64,000 bases of DNA from contig CAJNDS010002624.1 in NCBI GenBank assembly GCA_905221605.1, positions 159,501 through 223,500 on the forward strand, in the 5' to 3' direction. The stretch is from Symbiodinium natans. Lineage: Eukaryota; Sar; Dinophyceae; Suessiales; Symbiodiniaceae. Position 1 is the first letter of the stretch, and each line of letters starts with the position of its first letter. Positions 20,375 through 32,300 of the stretch are shown here, piece after piece. The notes under the pieces are model-generated. The model did no database searches and was not told the origin of the DNA. It saw only the letters and a program-made list of their open reading frames with translations. Made by a program: the position numbers and the translations under genes.

Positions 20375-23300
20375 CTCGGCCAAGAGGGTCCGAAGGCTCT
20401 AGGGTTAGAGCTTGAGGGCTCAAGGTTTAGGGCAGTTTAGGGTTTAGGGCTTGGGGTTTAGGGTTTAGGTCTTGTGGTCTGAGGGTTTAAGGCTTGATTA
20501 TTACGGCTTGGGGTTTGTATCAACTTGAGTCGGTCGTTCCGGGTTAAAGGCTTCCAGAGGCAAAGACATGCGAATGACACTGGCCTTTCGACCTGTAGCC
20601 CGCAACCTTGCCAGTTCTTTGTCGGGAATCAGCAAATGTGCTAGCAAAAGGGATAGTCATGTGTTCTTTGATCATGTGTTTATCGGAGGATGCAAGGTTC
20701 GTAACTCCTGAACGCCCTGCGAAAAGCCAGCAAGTCAACTCTCACTAGGGCTTAGGGCTTGCGGTTTTGGGACCCCAAGCCCTAAACCCTAATCACTAAG
20801 CACATACCTAGGGCTCCAGGATCAAATCATCTGGGCCGCCGCAGGGTCTGCACACTCCAGGAGGAACTCGTCATGCACCACGCAGACCTGGTGCTTGTCG
20901 TGAGGGGCAGGATCGTCCCAAGCTTCTGGCTCCATTTGCACACTGAGGTCGCTTTGGGTTTAGGGTTTAGGGTTATTGGGGTTTAGGATTTAGGGGTTTA
21001 GGGTTACTAGGGTTTAGGGTTTAGGGTTTAGGGGTTTAGGGGTTTAGGGTTTAGGGTTTAGGGTTTAGGGTTTAGGGTTTAGGGTTTAGGGTTTAGGAAC
21101 CCTAAACCCTTGATGATCCACAGTTTCGGGGCTCCTCACAGACGACGCAAAGGATGTGGCGCCTGTAGGCTCCCGGGACTCTGGGGCTCCAGGACAAGTA
21201 CCAAAAACACCACAAAACCTAAACCCATGTGCAGTTTAGGGTTTAGGGTTTACGGTTTGTGGTTTAGGGTCACCCCAAACTCCAAGACCCAAAGCCCCAA
21301 ACCCCAACCCCCTGAACCCCCAAAGCCCCTCAACCCCGCCCCCCCCCCCCAGCCCCAAACCCCAAACCCCAAACCCTAAACTCTAAACCCTAAACCCCAA
21401 ACCCACAGCCCCAGCCCGGGTGCCAGCCGCACAGTCGCCGATGCTCGCTGCAGGAAAGCATGCAAGGACTCGAGGCAGGCCTGTCCCCGAGCCGAGCGAT
21501 TGCAGAAGTTTAGGGTTTAGGGTTTTTAGGGTTTAGGGTTTAGGGTTTAGGGTTTGGGGTTTAGGGTTTAGGGTTTAGGGTTTTCGGTTTAGGGTTTAGG
21601 GTTTTCGGTTTGGGGTTCAGGGTGTAGGGTTTAGGGTTTAGGGTTTCAAGCGCCCAACGCTTCTTTGACTGCCGCTTGCCTGGTGGTCTTAATCAGCGGG
21701 TTTGGGGTGTGGGGTTCACAATAATCGTGATGTGTTGAACCCCAAACCGTAACCCTAAACCCTGAGACCCTAACGTGTGCTACAAAGGAGCTTACTGAGA
21801 GCCAATTGCAACCCCAAAACCCTAAAACCGGAAACCTCAAACCCCAAAACCTTGAGTGTGTAAATACGGGGTTTAGGGTCCCCAAACCCTAAACCCTAAA
21901 CCCTAAACCCTTCACCCCTTAAACCCTAACACCGAACCCCTCAGAGTTGCCACCTCCGTCCCTAAGGGGTGCCCTAAACTTCCTCTTCACGACTTTTGAG
22001 CACTGAGCCACTTACTTAAACGCAAGGTCTTGAGCTTCAGGGCTTAAGAGTTCTACGGTTTAGGGTTAGGTTGAGGGGTTTTGGGTTAAGGGTAAGCCAA
22101 CTAGCCAAGTACTTGGGCTTGCTGTAAAGGCGCCATCATCACCTCCGCAGCAGTTCCCTGCACGGGGAAGTTGATCGCCTGAGGTTTAGGTGTTTTAGGT
22201 CTTAAGGGAGGGGCTTCATGGGCGGCATGTAACCCAAGGTTCCCTAATACTCCCCCACTGCTTCCTAAGGCTCCCTTAAGAACCCTACAATTAGGGCTTG
22301 GCGTTTGGGGTTTTGGACTTAGGCAGTAAGACGTCGCGCCAGTCATGTGCAACAGCCGTGAACATGGAACCTTCATGCCCTGCAACTTGCAGATGTTGGA
22401 ACAACTTCCAACCGAGTCCCACCCAATGCACCACAAAGAAAACACATCCGCGCGATGCTAGGGTTCTAGACTTTAGGGATTTAGGGGTGCAATATTTCGG
22501 TTTGGGAATTCAGGGTTTAGGCTTCAGCGGGCTGGAGAGCGAGACATTTATGGATCATGCTGAGTGCACCCAAACTCGCTGCTGACAATTGCAACTCTAG
22601 CAACAAGTGAAACGCCCTCACATGGAAGTCTCTGAAAACTTTTCCCTAGGACTGGACCCTTCCTTGGCCTTGGGAGTAAGTCGGAGCAATCCCTGCTTCC
22701 TAACGATGAAACCCTGGCAACCGACCTCCAACGTGGAATCTGCCTGCCAAACTTGTGCGACTCCTGCAAGGATACCTACCGCCCACTCCCAAAGATTCCC
22801 TACCACTTTTGGTCACAGAATCGTGGGGGCACCCTTGATTATGGCAAACTCATTCAAGCTCTTTATCAAGCAGCCAGTAAAGGCCTCAACAAACAACCTA
22901 ATTAAAGCGCGATCAAGAGAACTCCCCCGCGCCTCACGCTGCAGACGGCCACTGGAACTGGCATCGCCTCGAGGACTAGTTTAGGGTTCATGGTTTCGTG
23001 GGTCACGGGTTAGGGCCGAGGGCTTGGGGTCCCATATAAAAGTCTAGGAATTTCGTCTTCAATTTTAGAAATTTTCAAAACTTGAAGCCCTGAACCTCAA
23101 ACACCCAAAAACACGTAACACCTTCAAACCCTAGGCCCGAAACCTTAAGAACCCTGAAGGCCTCAACACAAACACCGCAATCCCAAAGCCCTAGAAGCTA
23201 AACTGGGTAAGCCTAATCGCCCGAAGCCCCACAAGAATGTCTCCGACAAATGTCACTGAGCGCTGATGAAACTTGGCCCTCCCTCACCCGGATGGCTGCG

Positions 23301-26300
23301 CGTTCTCAGAATGTTTCTGAGATGTTTGCACTTCTGACAATGCTCCGAGCGTTACAGAGATCTTGTCTAGTGTGGTCCAGCTAACCTTAAGGTGTGAAAG
23401 GGTTCGTGAGGTGTCGCCCGCGCACTTAGGTGTAGGGTTTAGGGTTCAGGGTTTCGGGTTTAGGGTTTAAGGATCCAGGGGCTTGAGTTCGTCACTCTGC
23501 GTACAGTAAATAAAGCCGGCTGAATGTCCTGAAGCCCCAACAAACCCAAAAAGAACTCCAAACCCAAACCACAACCCCTAAAGCCCCTAATCCCCCCAAA
23601 ATCCCCAAAACCCCAAAAGCCAAAAACCCCACAACCCTATACCCCCAAAACACAAAAACCTGCAACCCTAACCCTGAACCATAAACCTGCTAAACCCCAA
23701 GACACAAAACCATAGACCGGTTTCCTCAACTTCGCTGCCAGGTCGCAATGCCCACCCTGAAGATCCTTCGACAGAAAGCAGACTTTGAACAAAGGGCTTA
23801 GGGTTTAGGGTTTAGGGTTTAGGGTTTCGGGTTTCGGGTTTAGGGCTTAGCCTTTAGGCTTTAGAAGAGGGGAACCTCACCCGCAAGGGTTTGCAACTGG
23901 GAGTTTTTGGGTTTCGCTTGCCTCTTGAGGGTTCAGGGCTTAGGGTTTAGGGTTTAGGGTTGAGGGACTACCACGGTCTGAATTTTACTCTCAGCAGCCT
24001 GAACATACAGACCAGTGCCGTGTCTGGCCTTGGTAGCCTAGTAAGTAACCATGGTATCATAGGCGTGCATGAACGAACCGACAGAAACGCAGCGCAACAC
24101 ACAAAACAGCACGGCTAAGGAAAACATGGTCGGCTGCGACACGGCTCAGCGCCGGCCTCAACGTGTTTCATGGCCTGCTTTGAAAGCCTCAGGAAGCTGT
24201 AAAGATCCTCCTGATCTCCTCGACGGAAGCGTGGGTCTCACTCGGTCCCTGCAACCTTGCTTCCCGCATCCCACGGCGGTGAAGATACTTTTGGCCGAGA
24301 GCGCAGAAATGTCCAATTTGTCCGGTCCGGACGGCACGCCGGCAAGGATCAGCTGCGCTGATGGATCCGTGTTGGGACACGCAAGCTCCGAGGCGGAAGC
24401 CCTTTCGCCCAGAGCAGGGATCGCACCGACTCCAGTGCACGCACAGGCTCACCAGGCGCCGGCGAGTCGCAAGTCCAAGCCATGCTTCGTAAGGAGGGAG
24501 GTTCTTAAGCAAGCAAATAGTAGCTTAGGGTTTTGGGTTAGGCGTTCCGAAGTGCACGTAGGGCTTAGGGTTCAAGTTGAGGGTGCACTCCTGATGTTCC
24601 CTTGGCGTGCTTCAGCTCACATGCTTATTCATAGTGCTGCATGATGGTGGGTTGTCTATACTGCTGTTGCTTCTTCTGTCTGTGCGGACGATTCCTATAT
24701 TTTAAGTGCGTTTTGCTAGCTATGAATGTCACAGTGCTTTCTCTTGTGGATCCTTAAGTGCTATTTGGGTCCGCAGATGTATTCCGTTTAACTTTAGGTT
24801 TCTGGGCTGGATGCTAACCCAAAGGAGCAAAAAGGGAAGCCAGTTTCCTCTTTCTGGGGTTTGGGGTTTAGGGTCTAGGCTCTTACTCTGGGAGCCCTTG
24901 CTGTAGCTCTCAACCCGAGACCGGGCACAAGGTTTAGGGTTTAGGGTTTAGGGTTTAGGGTTTAGGGTTTAGGGTTTAGGGTTTAGGGGTTAGGGGTTAT
25001 GCCGGTCAGGTCCCTCTTCCTGCACCTGGGCCCCAGTCAGGTGAAGTTTGGGGGTGAGACCTCGTACCTCAATACCCACGCCCCCGAAGAAATGTTGCCG
25101 GCAGGCCTTCAAAATAAGAACCGAATCCTAAACAAAGCCCGAAACCCTAAACCCCAATCCCCAGATTCTGCAAGCGACCACCACACAAAAGAGATATCCT
25201 GAATCTCGTCTCCAGAGCGGGTTCGGGGTATAGGGTTCAGAACCCAGGGTGCAGGGTTTAGGGTTTAGGGTTTCGGGTTTCGGGCTTGTGAGGCGCAATC
25301 CGACACCCTCAAAAAACCAAAGCCTAAGCCCCACACCCCAAAACCCTCAGCCGTAAGGCCACCCTAAACCCTAAACCCTAAACCCTAAACCCCTAAACCC
25401 TAAACCCTAAACCCTAAACCCTAAACCCTAAACCCTAAACCCTAAACCCTAAACCCTAAACCCTAAGCCCTGCCTTCCACTGCTCCACGAGGTGGCAGGC
25501 AGGGCGTCCCCCTTTGGTTCTCACTTCCTCGGTTCGCCGAGAGGGTTTCGGTGACGCATTGTTTGAGAGGCACAGGTTTAGTGTTTAGTGTTTAGTTTTA
25601 GTTTTAGTGTAGCATTTCTGGGTTTTCAAAATAGGGCTTCAAGGTTTGAAAGCAAACATGCGCGCAAACAAGCTATCTCTGGGAAAGCTGAACAGGAAGC
25701 ATGCTCCACTTGTGATTTCAAGGCACAGGGCCTGAGAAGAAGCTTCCAGTTTTGTTCTGTGCCAGTGCTACAAGCTCCTGAATTTAAATGCAACCCTGAA
25801 CCCTAAACCCTAAACCCTGGGCCGTAGCCGATGCTGGGCTGGGAATCTTCCAGACGAGGGCTTGGGTCCTATTTGAGGCTAGATGCTTGGGGTTTAGGAA
25901 ACGCCCAAACTCAGATACCCTCAATGCCCTACATCGCAATAAGGCCGAAACCCCAAGTAGGGCCGCTAGTGCAAAGGCTCGAAATCGCATTCTGATGCAG
26001 CGCCCTGGACAGTCTCCCTAAACCCTAAACCCCAAACCCTAAACCCTCAACCCTAAACCCTACACCCTAAACCCTAAACTCTAAAGACAAGACCTTACAC
26101 TCCGCCAGAGTCTCCGCCCCCCGCATGGCCAGATCACGCTGCCGCTGCTGCCACTCCGCGACTGCCGGATAGGCCTCAGCACCCCAAGGAGTTTAGGGTT
26201 TAGGGTTTAGGGTTTAGGGTTTAGGGTTTAGGCTTAAGGGTTTAGGGTTTAGGGTTTGGGGTTTGGGGTTTGGGGTTGGGGGCTTATTAGGGTTGGGGAG

Positions 26301-29300
26301 CTCTCTCGGAGCTTTCTTCGGAGGTAGACTGGGCAGGGATGTACGCAGTGGCAACCTGCATCGCGCTTCTCAGTGCCGGCTTGCTTGCCGTGGGTGGTGT
26401 CGTTTAGGGTTTAGGGTTTAGGGTTTCGGGTTTCGGGTTTAGGGTTTAGGGTTTAGGGTTTAGGGTTTAGAGTTTAGGGTGGTGTAGTATCCATGCAACC
26501 CTTCTGGAAGCTTATTATTGATCAAGCTAGTAAGAACCTTGTTTTTGAATGAACAAGTAGTGACTACACTCAAATATGGGGAACAGCAATAGTAACAACA
26601 AGAGCAACACCGACAAGGGTAACAACACAATAAAAAAACACAACAGCAATAGCGAGAGTATATAAAGTGCCAATGCAAACAACACTGACAATAAACAACA
26701 CACACTGAAAGATGAAAAACAACCAGAAACAATACAGCATACCAAACACACAAAAGGAAAAAACGATTGACAATAGCAATCAATGGCAATTACAGCAATT
26801 GCACAAAACAATCCTACTGATTGGTGAATCACACCATTCATGAACATGATAATAACAAACACCTGGCTCTGTGAAATTGCCTAAGTCGAAGGTATGGGGG
26901 CATCTGAAAGTTTAGGCTATGAGTTCCGTCCACCTACTTGATGGGTTAGGACTTAGGGTATTTAGGGCTTAGGTTTTGCGGTTTTGGGGTTTGGGGTTCC
27001 AGCTTATACGCAGGGATATAAGTGCTAGTAAGGGGGCCCTATAGTGGCATACCTATAGTTCTCCTACTTACCAACTCACCTGCCAGCTGTCGTTGAGCCG
27101 AGCACCAAGCCCTATATAAATTCTGCACCCGCAACTGCCCGTATCCCTAAACCCTAAACCGAACCCTAAACCCTGAACCCTAAACCCTAAACCCCAAACC
27201 CTAAACCCTAAACCCTAAACCCCGAATGAACCCCAAGCCCGACACCCGCATGGGCTCCGGCCGCCAGGAAGCCCTGACGTGCTCTGCAGGCTTCCGCGTA
27301 GCTGAGCCTTGGGTTTGGGGGCTCCGGGGGTTTAGGGTTTTGGGTTTCGGGGCTTTAGGGTTTAGGGTTTCGGGGTTTAGGGGCTTTAGGGGTTTAGGGT
27401 TTCGGGGTTTAGGAGTTATGGTGGCGCTCAGATTCGGAAGCAAGGGTTGAAGCATGAGGGGCTTCTCAATGTCAGGATGTCCGGTGGGAGTCGTAGTTGC
27501 CAGAACCAGGGTTTCGAGTTTGTTTGAGGTGGCAAGGAGGGATCAAAATCATGGAGCCCTAAACCCCAAAACCCAAACCCTCAACCCTAAGCCCTAAACC
27601 CTAAACCCTGGGTGTAAGGGTTTAGGGTTTAAAGCCTTTAGGGTTTTAGGGTGCCACTTGCTACTCTGCCGAGGCCGAGGAGAGCTCAGATCCCAAGCCC
27701 TAAGCCCAAGCAAATCAAACAATGAGGCGCGGGCCCCCTAAGAATGACTTCTGGCCCTGGCCTCAACCCTATAGGCCCCCTAAACCCTAAACCCTAAATT
27801 AAACCCTAAACCCTAAACCCTGAAACCCTGAGACCCCAAAAACCCTAAGCCCTAAGCCCTAAGCCCTAAGCCCTAAGCCCTAAACCCTAAACCCTAAACC
27901 CTAAACCCTAAACCCTAAACCCTACAGACCAACAACAAGGGCCAAGGGGACTCGATCCCGTAGCTGTTTTCCGCGCTCTTCTGGAGGCCCTCCTGGGCTT
28001 CACGGAGCTTGGCTTTCGGTTTCGTCAGGATTTAGGGTTTAGGGTTTAGGGATTAGGGTTTAGGGTTTAGGGTTTAGGGTTTGGGGTTTAGGGTTAGGGC
28101 TTAGGGTTTAGGGTTGAGGGTTTAGGGTTTAGGGTTTAGGCTTTAGGGTTTAGGGGCTCTAGGGCTTAGGGTGTAGGGTCCCCTCGCTGTGGGTGCAGGG
28201 CTTAGGTTTAGGGAGGAGATCTGTTCGGAGGTGTCCCGAATTACGCCCTCTGGATCAACATTGAAGGATTTTGGCGTCTTGGGTTTTGGGATGCGGACTT
28301 CAGCCGGGCCACCGCCGACTGGCCATAGACGAGGCCAAAGTTCACGGCCTCCCATCTCGAAAAAGTTGCCGACAGGTTTAGGGTTTGGGGTTGCTTCCCG
28401 GTTTCTACTTGGAGGTTCTTGGGTTCTTATGACCTTGCACGTGCCCCGGCCTTAGTCCTCAAATACGGCTATCAACGGGATATTCTAAGTGGGTCACGTA
28501 CACGTGTAGGGTTCAGGACCTGTAGGGCCTGATTCATAGGGTTCAGGGTCATAGGTAGGTAGATATCGGTAGATAGGCCGACCACGATCTGTGTGTGACC
28601 GGATCTGTCACTCCCGAACACAAAGTCAGACACTAGCCTTAGCTGCCTCTAGGCCTCTAGTCCTCAAAATGGTCGCACCCATCACACGACCTGCGCATGG
28701 AGCAATCCATTTCAGAAGCACTGTACAAGTATGTGAAAAACTTGTGCATGTGCTGATAGGACCCTGCACCCAATTAACCTGAGCTGAGCACCATTCCGAA
28801 ACGCTGGCGGAGGGGGTATGTAAGGCTTAAATCTGCACACCCACGCCCTCCACCGACTCTCCTACCTTGCGGCAACGACCCTGAAACCCAGCCCGGTGCG
28901 AATAAGCCGCACAGAATCCTACGTCTTGAGCCCAGAGGCCACTTATCATTGCACACCGTACGGCGAAACCATCACGAAAAAAACTCCTGTACTTTCAGGG
29001 CCACACCCCTCGACTCGGCCTTGGCGAACTGACGCTGTTGCGAGGAGACCTCCGTAGGCGGCTGGCTTCGGGTTGTATAGAGCTATAGGGTTTACGGCAC
29101 TGCCAACAATGATGTTGGGGACCTGAGTGATTGGAAGAGGATTTTGGGGGTTATTATAGTGTAAGTACAAAGGGACCATAAGGGAATATTGTTAGTAATT
29201 AATCCGACCCCATAGTAGGCTTTTGCACGAAAGGCTGTGGAACTCAGCTTCCTCCGGCAAAAGCAGTCCTGCCCCCATCAAACCACCGGTGCCTTTGAAG

Positions 29301-32300
29301 CAAGCCTGCAACAGCACTTCCAACAATGCTCCAGCACAGCACTGCGTCACTGCATGTCGCAGCTACAAAAAAAATCCCGCAGTGGCTGTCATGACATCTC
29401 AGCACATATCCAGCAAGCAACCGCAACGGCCACGCTGTAAGCTGGTGCACGTATGCTGGTCGCATCCATGGCCGTCGGTCCATGCTGGGCTCTGCAAGTG
29501 GAGGACATTGAAACGCCGTGCCGCATGCCCTGTGGGCAGCGTGGCAACAGGTGCCTCTTTTTGGGGATAAGCGAGGGAAGTTTTGCGCCCATGCCTTCAG
29601 GGACCTCAAAACACAGGATGCGGCGCTTGTGCGGGCGTCGGATGATGGACTGCATATATTTTGTCGGTTGATTGCGGCAAAGCTTAACACTGCATCAGCG
29701 TGGGTGAGGCTGAACCCCGAGTTCGAAGTTGTGATCCCAACACTATAATTAGGCGCTAAACCGTAAACCCTAAAAGTCTGCAGATTAGGAACTGGGTCTG
29801 GGATCTCCGAAATTGGGGAATATCTTGGGGTCCAGGCTATAAGGGGATCTTACTATTTGGGGGGGCTATATTGGGGTCACCTATTTTCGGAACACCGCAT
29901 TTGGCTTTAGGGTTTAAGGGATAAGGTTTAAGGTTCAAGGTTCAAGCTTCAGTTAGGGCTTAGGTTTAGGGTTTAGGGCTTAGGGCTTAGGGCTTAGGGC
30001 TTAGGGTTTAGGGTTTAGGGTTTAGGGCTTAGGGTTTAGGGTTTAGGGTTTAGTTCAGGCTGGAGACGTCAGCGACGATCAAATGTCCAATGCTGAGCTG
30101 CCAAGTAAAGTAGCTAAGCTTTCATAAAACAGCCTTTGCCAGCCTCAACCCCACAGCCCTCAATAAGAACCCGAAACCCTAAACCCTAAACCCTGAACCC
30201 CCCAAACCCTAAACCCTAAACCCCAAGCCCTAAACCCTAAACCCTCCAAAAACCTTCAGCTGCCACTCTCTTCCAGACTCGCTTTGAAGCAAGCGCCGGA
30301 AGCCTGAACAGGCCCTTCCCCATAAAAGCCTACCCTTTTTGGAGGTTAAGGGTTTGGGGATTAGGGTTGAGGGAAGAAGCCAGGAAGCCCAGAAACCAGA
30401 ATAGGCTTTGATGCAGAGCCTTGCGACTCGAGCCTATAGCCCTACACCCTAAACTCTAAGCCCTAAACATTTAGTCAGGGGCCCGGGTTTAGCGGTTTAG
30501 GGGTTTAGGAGTGTAGGGGTTTAGGGTTTAGGGCTGGTTACCCTTAATCCTAAACACTAAGTCAGAGGCCCAATAGATCTCACTGCTGAGGGCGGCAACT
30601 TTGGAGGGGAGGGCGGGGTATCAACTCTCCACAGCTCGATGTGGTCATTTCTCTAAGTTAGGGCCCGTTTTTAGTCACCCGAACTACGAGGGAAGGCCTT
30701 ACGCATGTAGCCGTTTAGGTGGTGCACCAGGTTTGCGGCGTTGCGGGGTTTGGGGCCTAAGGCCCAAACACCAAAGCCCTAAACCCTCAACACCTAAACC
30801 CTAAACCTTGAACCCTAAACCCTAAACCCTCAACCCCACACCCTCAACCCCACACCCTCAACCCTACACCCTCAACCCTAAACCCTAAACCCGAGTTCAG
30901 GGCACGAGGGCCCCTCAGGAGCCGCCTCTGCTGGCGCCACCCCACTGAGGAGCGCGGCGGTGGTCGCATGGAGGTCCTGCAGAGCTTTTTTCGGGGACGC
31001 TAGGGTTTAGGGTTTAGGGTTTAGGGTTCAGGGTTCAGGGTTCAGGGTTTAGGGTTCATTGGTTTTCGGGCTCTTTGGGGGCTTCTGACCGGTAGGGGCC
31101 TGCCGGAGCCATTTGGGCTTTCTTGGGCTTCTGGGATTTTGCAGGGTCCTCCTCTGGGGCCTGTGGCTGTTTTTTGGGTCGTCGTTTTTTTGTGGGCGGA
31201 CTCTTGGGGGCTGGGGTTTTTTGGTCAACAGGCCTCCTGGTCCGGGGCAAACTAATTTTCCGCCGCGAGGCCAAACAATTCTTCTTAAGTGTCTCCTGAG
31301 TGTCGCGCCTTTTTTTCGGGAGGACGAGGGGGCTTAAATAGTTGCGTTCCGTGGTTTTGAAAAAGTCTTCTGAGTTTGGCTTTAGGCTTTTGGCTTTTGG
31401 CTTTAGGGTTTAGGGTTTAGGGTTTAGGGTTTAGGGTTTAGGGTTTAGGGTTTAGGGTTTAGGGTTTAGGGTTTAGGGTTTAGGGTTTAGGGTTTAGGGT
31501 TTAGGGTTTAGGGTTTAGGGTTTAGGGTTCATCTTTCTCGCGAGGTCGAGGGCTTAAATTGCGGCAGATGTTCTTGCCAGACCGGAGTTGTCGTGCGCTT
31601 TTGGGCAGCTGGGCTTCTGGCCGGGGGCCGGATCAATTTTCCACAGCGTGCCCTAAACCCTATAAACCCTAAACCCTAAACCCGAAACCCTAAACCCTAA
31701 ACCCTAAACCCCTGAGTTTGGTGTGCGTTTTTTCTCGCGTGTTGTACAATAAACGAAAAATCAAACTGACTGAGAGTCTGCAAGGATATCACAATCTTGG
31801 ATCTTCGAGAAGGGTCTGAAATAAAAGGGTTTGTCTTGAGACCCGACCTCTGTTTCCAAGCTTAGTGGAGCCGCCCCAGAAGTCAAAATGAATAAGCGAA
31901 AGGAGAAAAGGGAACACTTGTACATAAGGAGTATATAATGAGTGAATGAATATAGGATGTATGAATTGCCCCTTTTGCGCAGCATTTTGGGGTGTAAAAT
32001 AGCTTCAATCGAATACTCTTCATAATGGCACCTTTTGTCAGGAGAGAACTCTAGGGTTCCGCTTGTGAGCGAGTTTCATGGGCGTATGGGGGGGGTTGAG
32101 CTGGGTATCCTTTAGAGGAGTTCAGACTCAAGGTACCCCAAATCACGGCGCATTGCTACGTGAGATTCAGAACGGCCCTTTCAAAAGGCAAATGCGCCTA
32201 CTGCCGGGCATCCCCCACGACAATTCCCAAACCTTCAACCTAGCAGAGTTGTTTGGGGCTTGCAGATTAGGGTTTAGGGTTTAGGGCTTAGGGCTTAGGG

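Noticed and set aside
26460-26862. Cys/Val-rich minus-strand proteins of about 110 codons
   Set aside because: They are the reverse of an A/C-rich low-complexity stretch; several frames give the same kind of sequence.
28143-28268. Extra polymerase exon SFNVDPEGVIRDTSEQISSL just after motif B
   Set aside because: Protein-like, but in a different frame from motif B with only about 30-50 bp between, no telomere-like flank on the 3' side, and the 27934-27997 exon fits the phase better. It remains an alternative.
31056-31337. Lys/Pro-rich minus-strand protein (72 codons)
   Set aside because: Low complexity, open on both strands, no splice sites or motif; in the polymerase intron 32641-30977.
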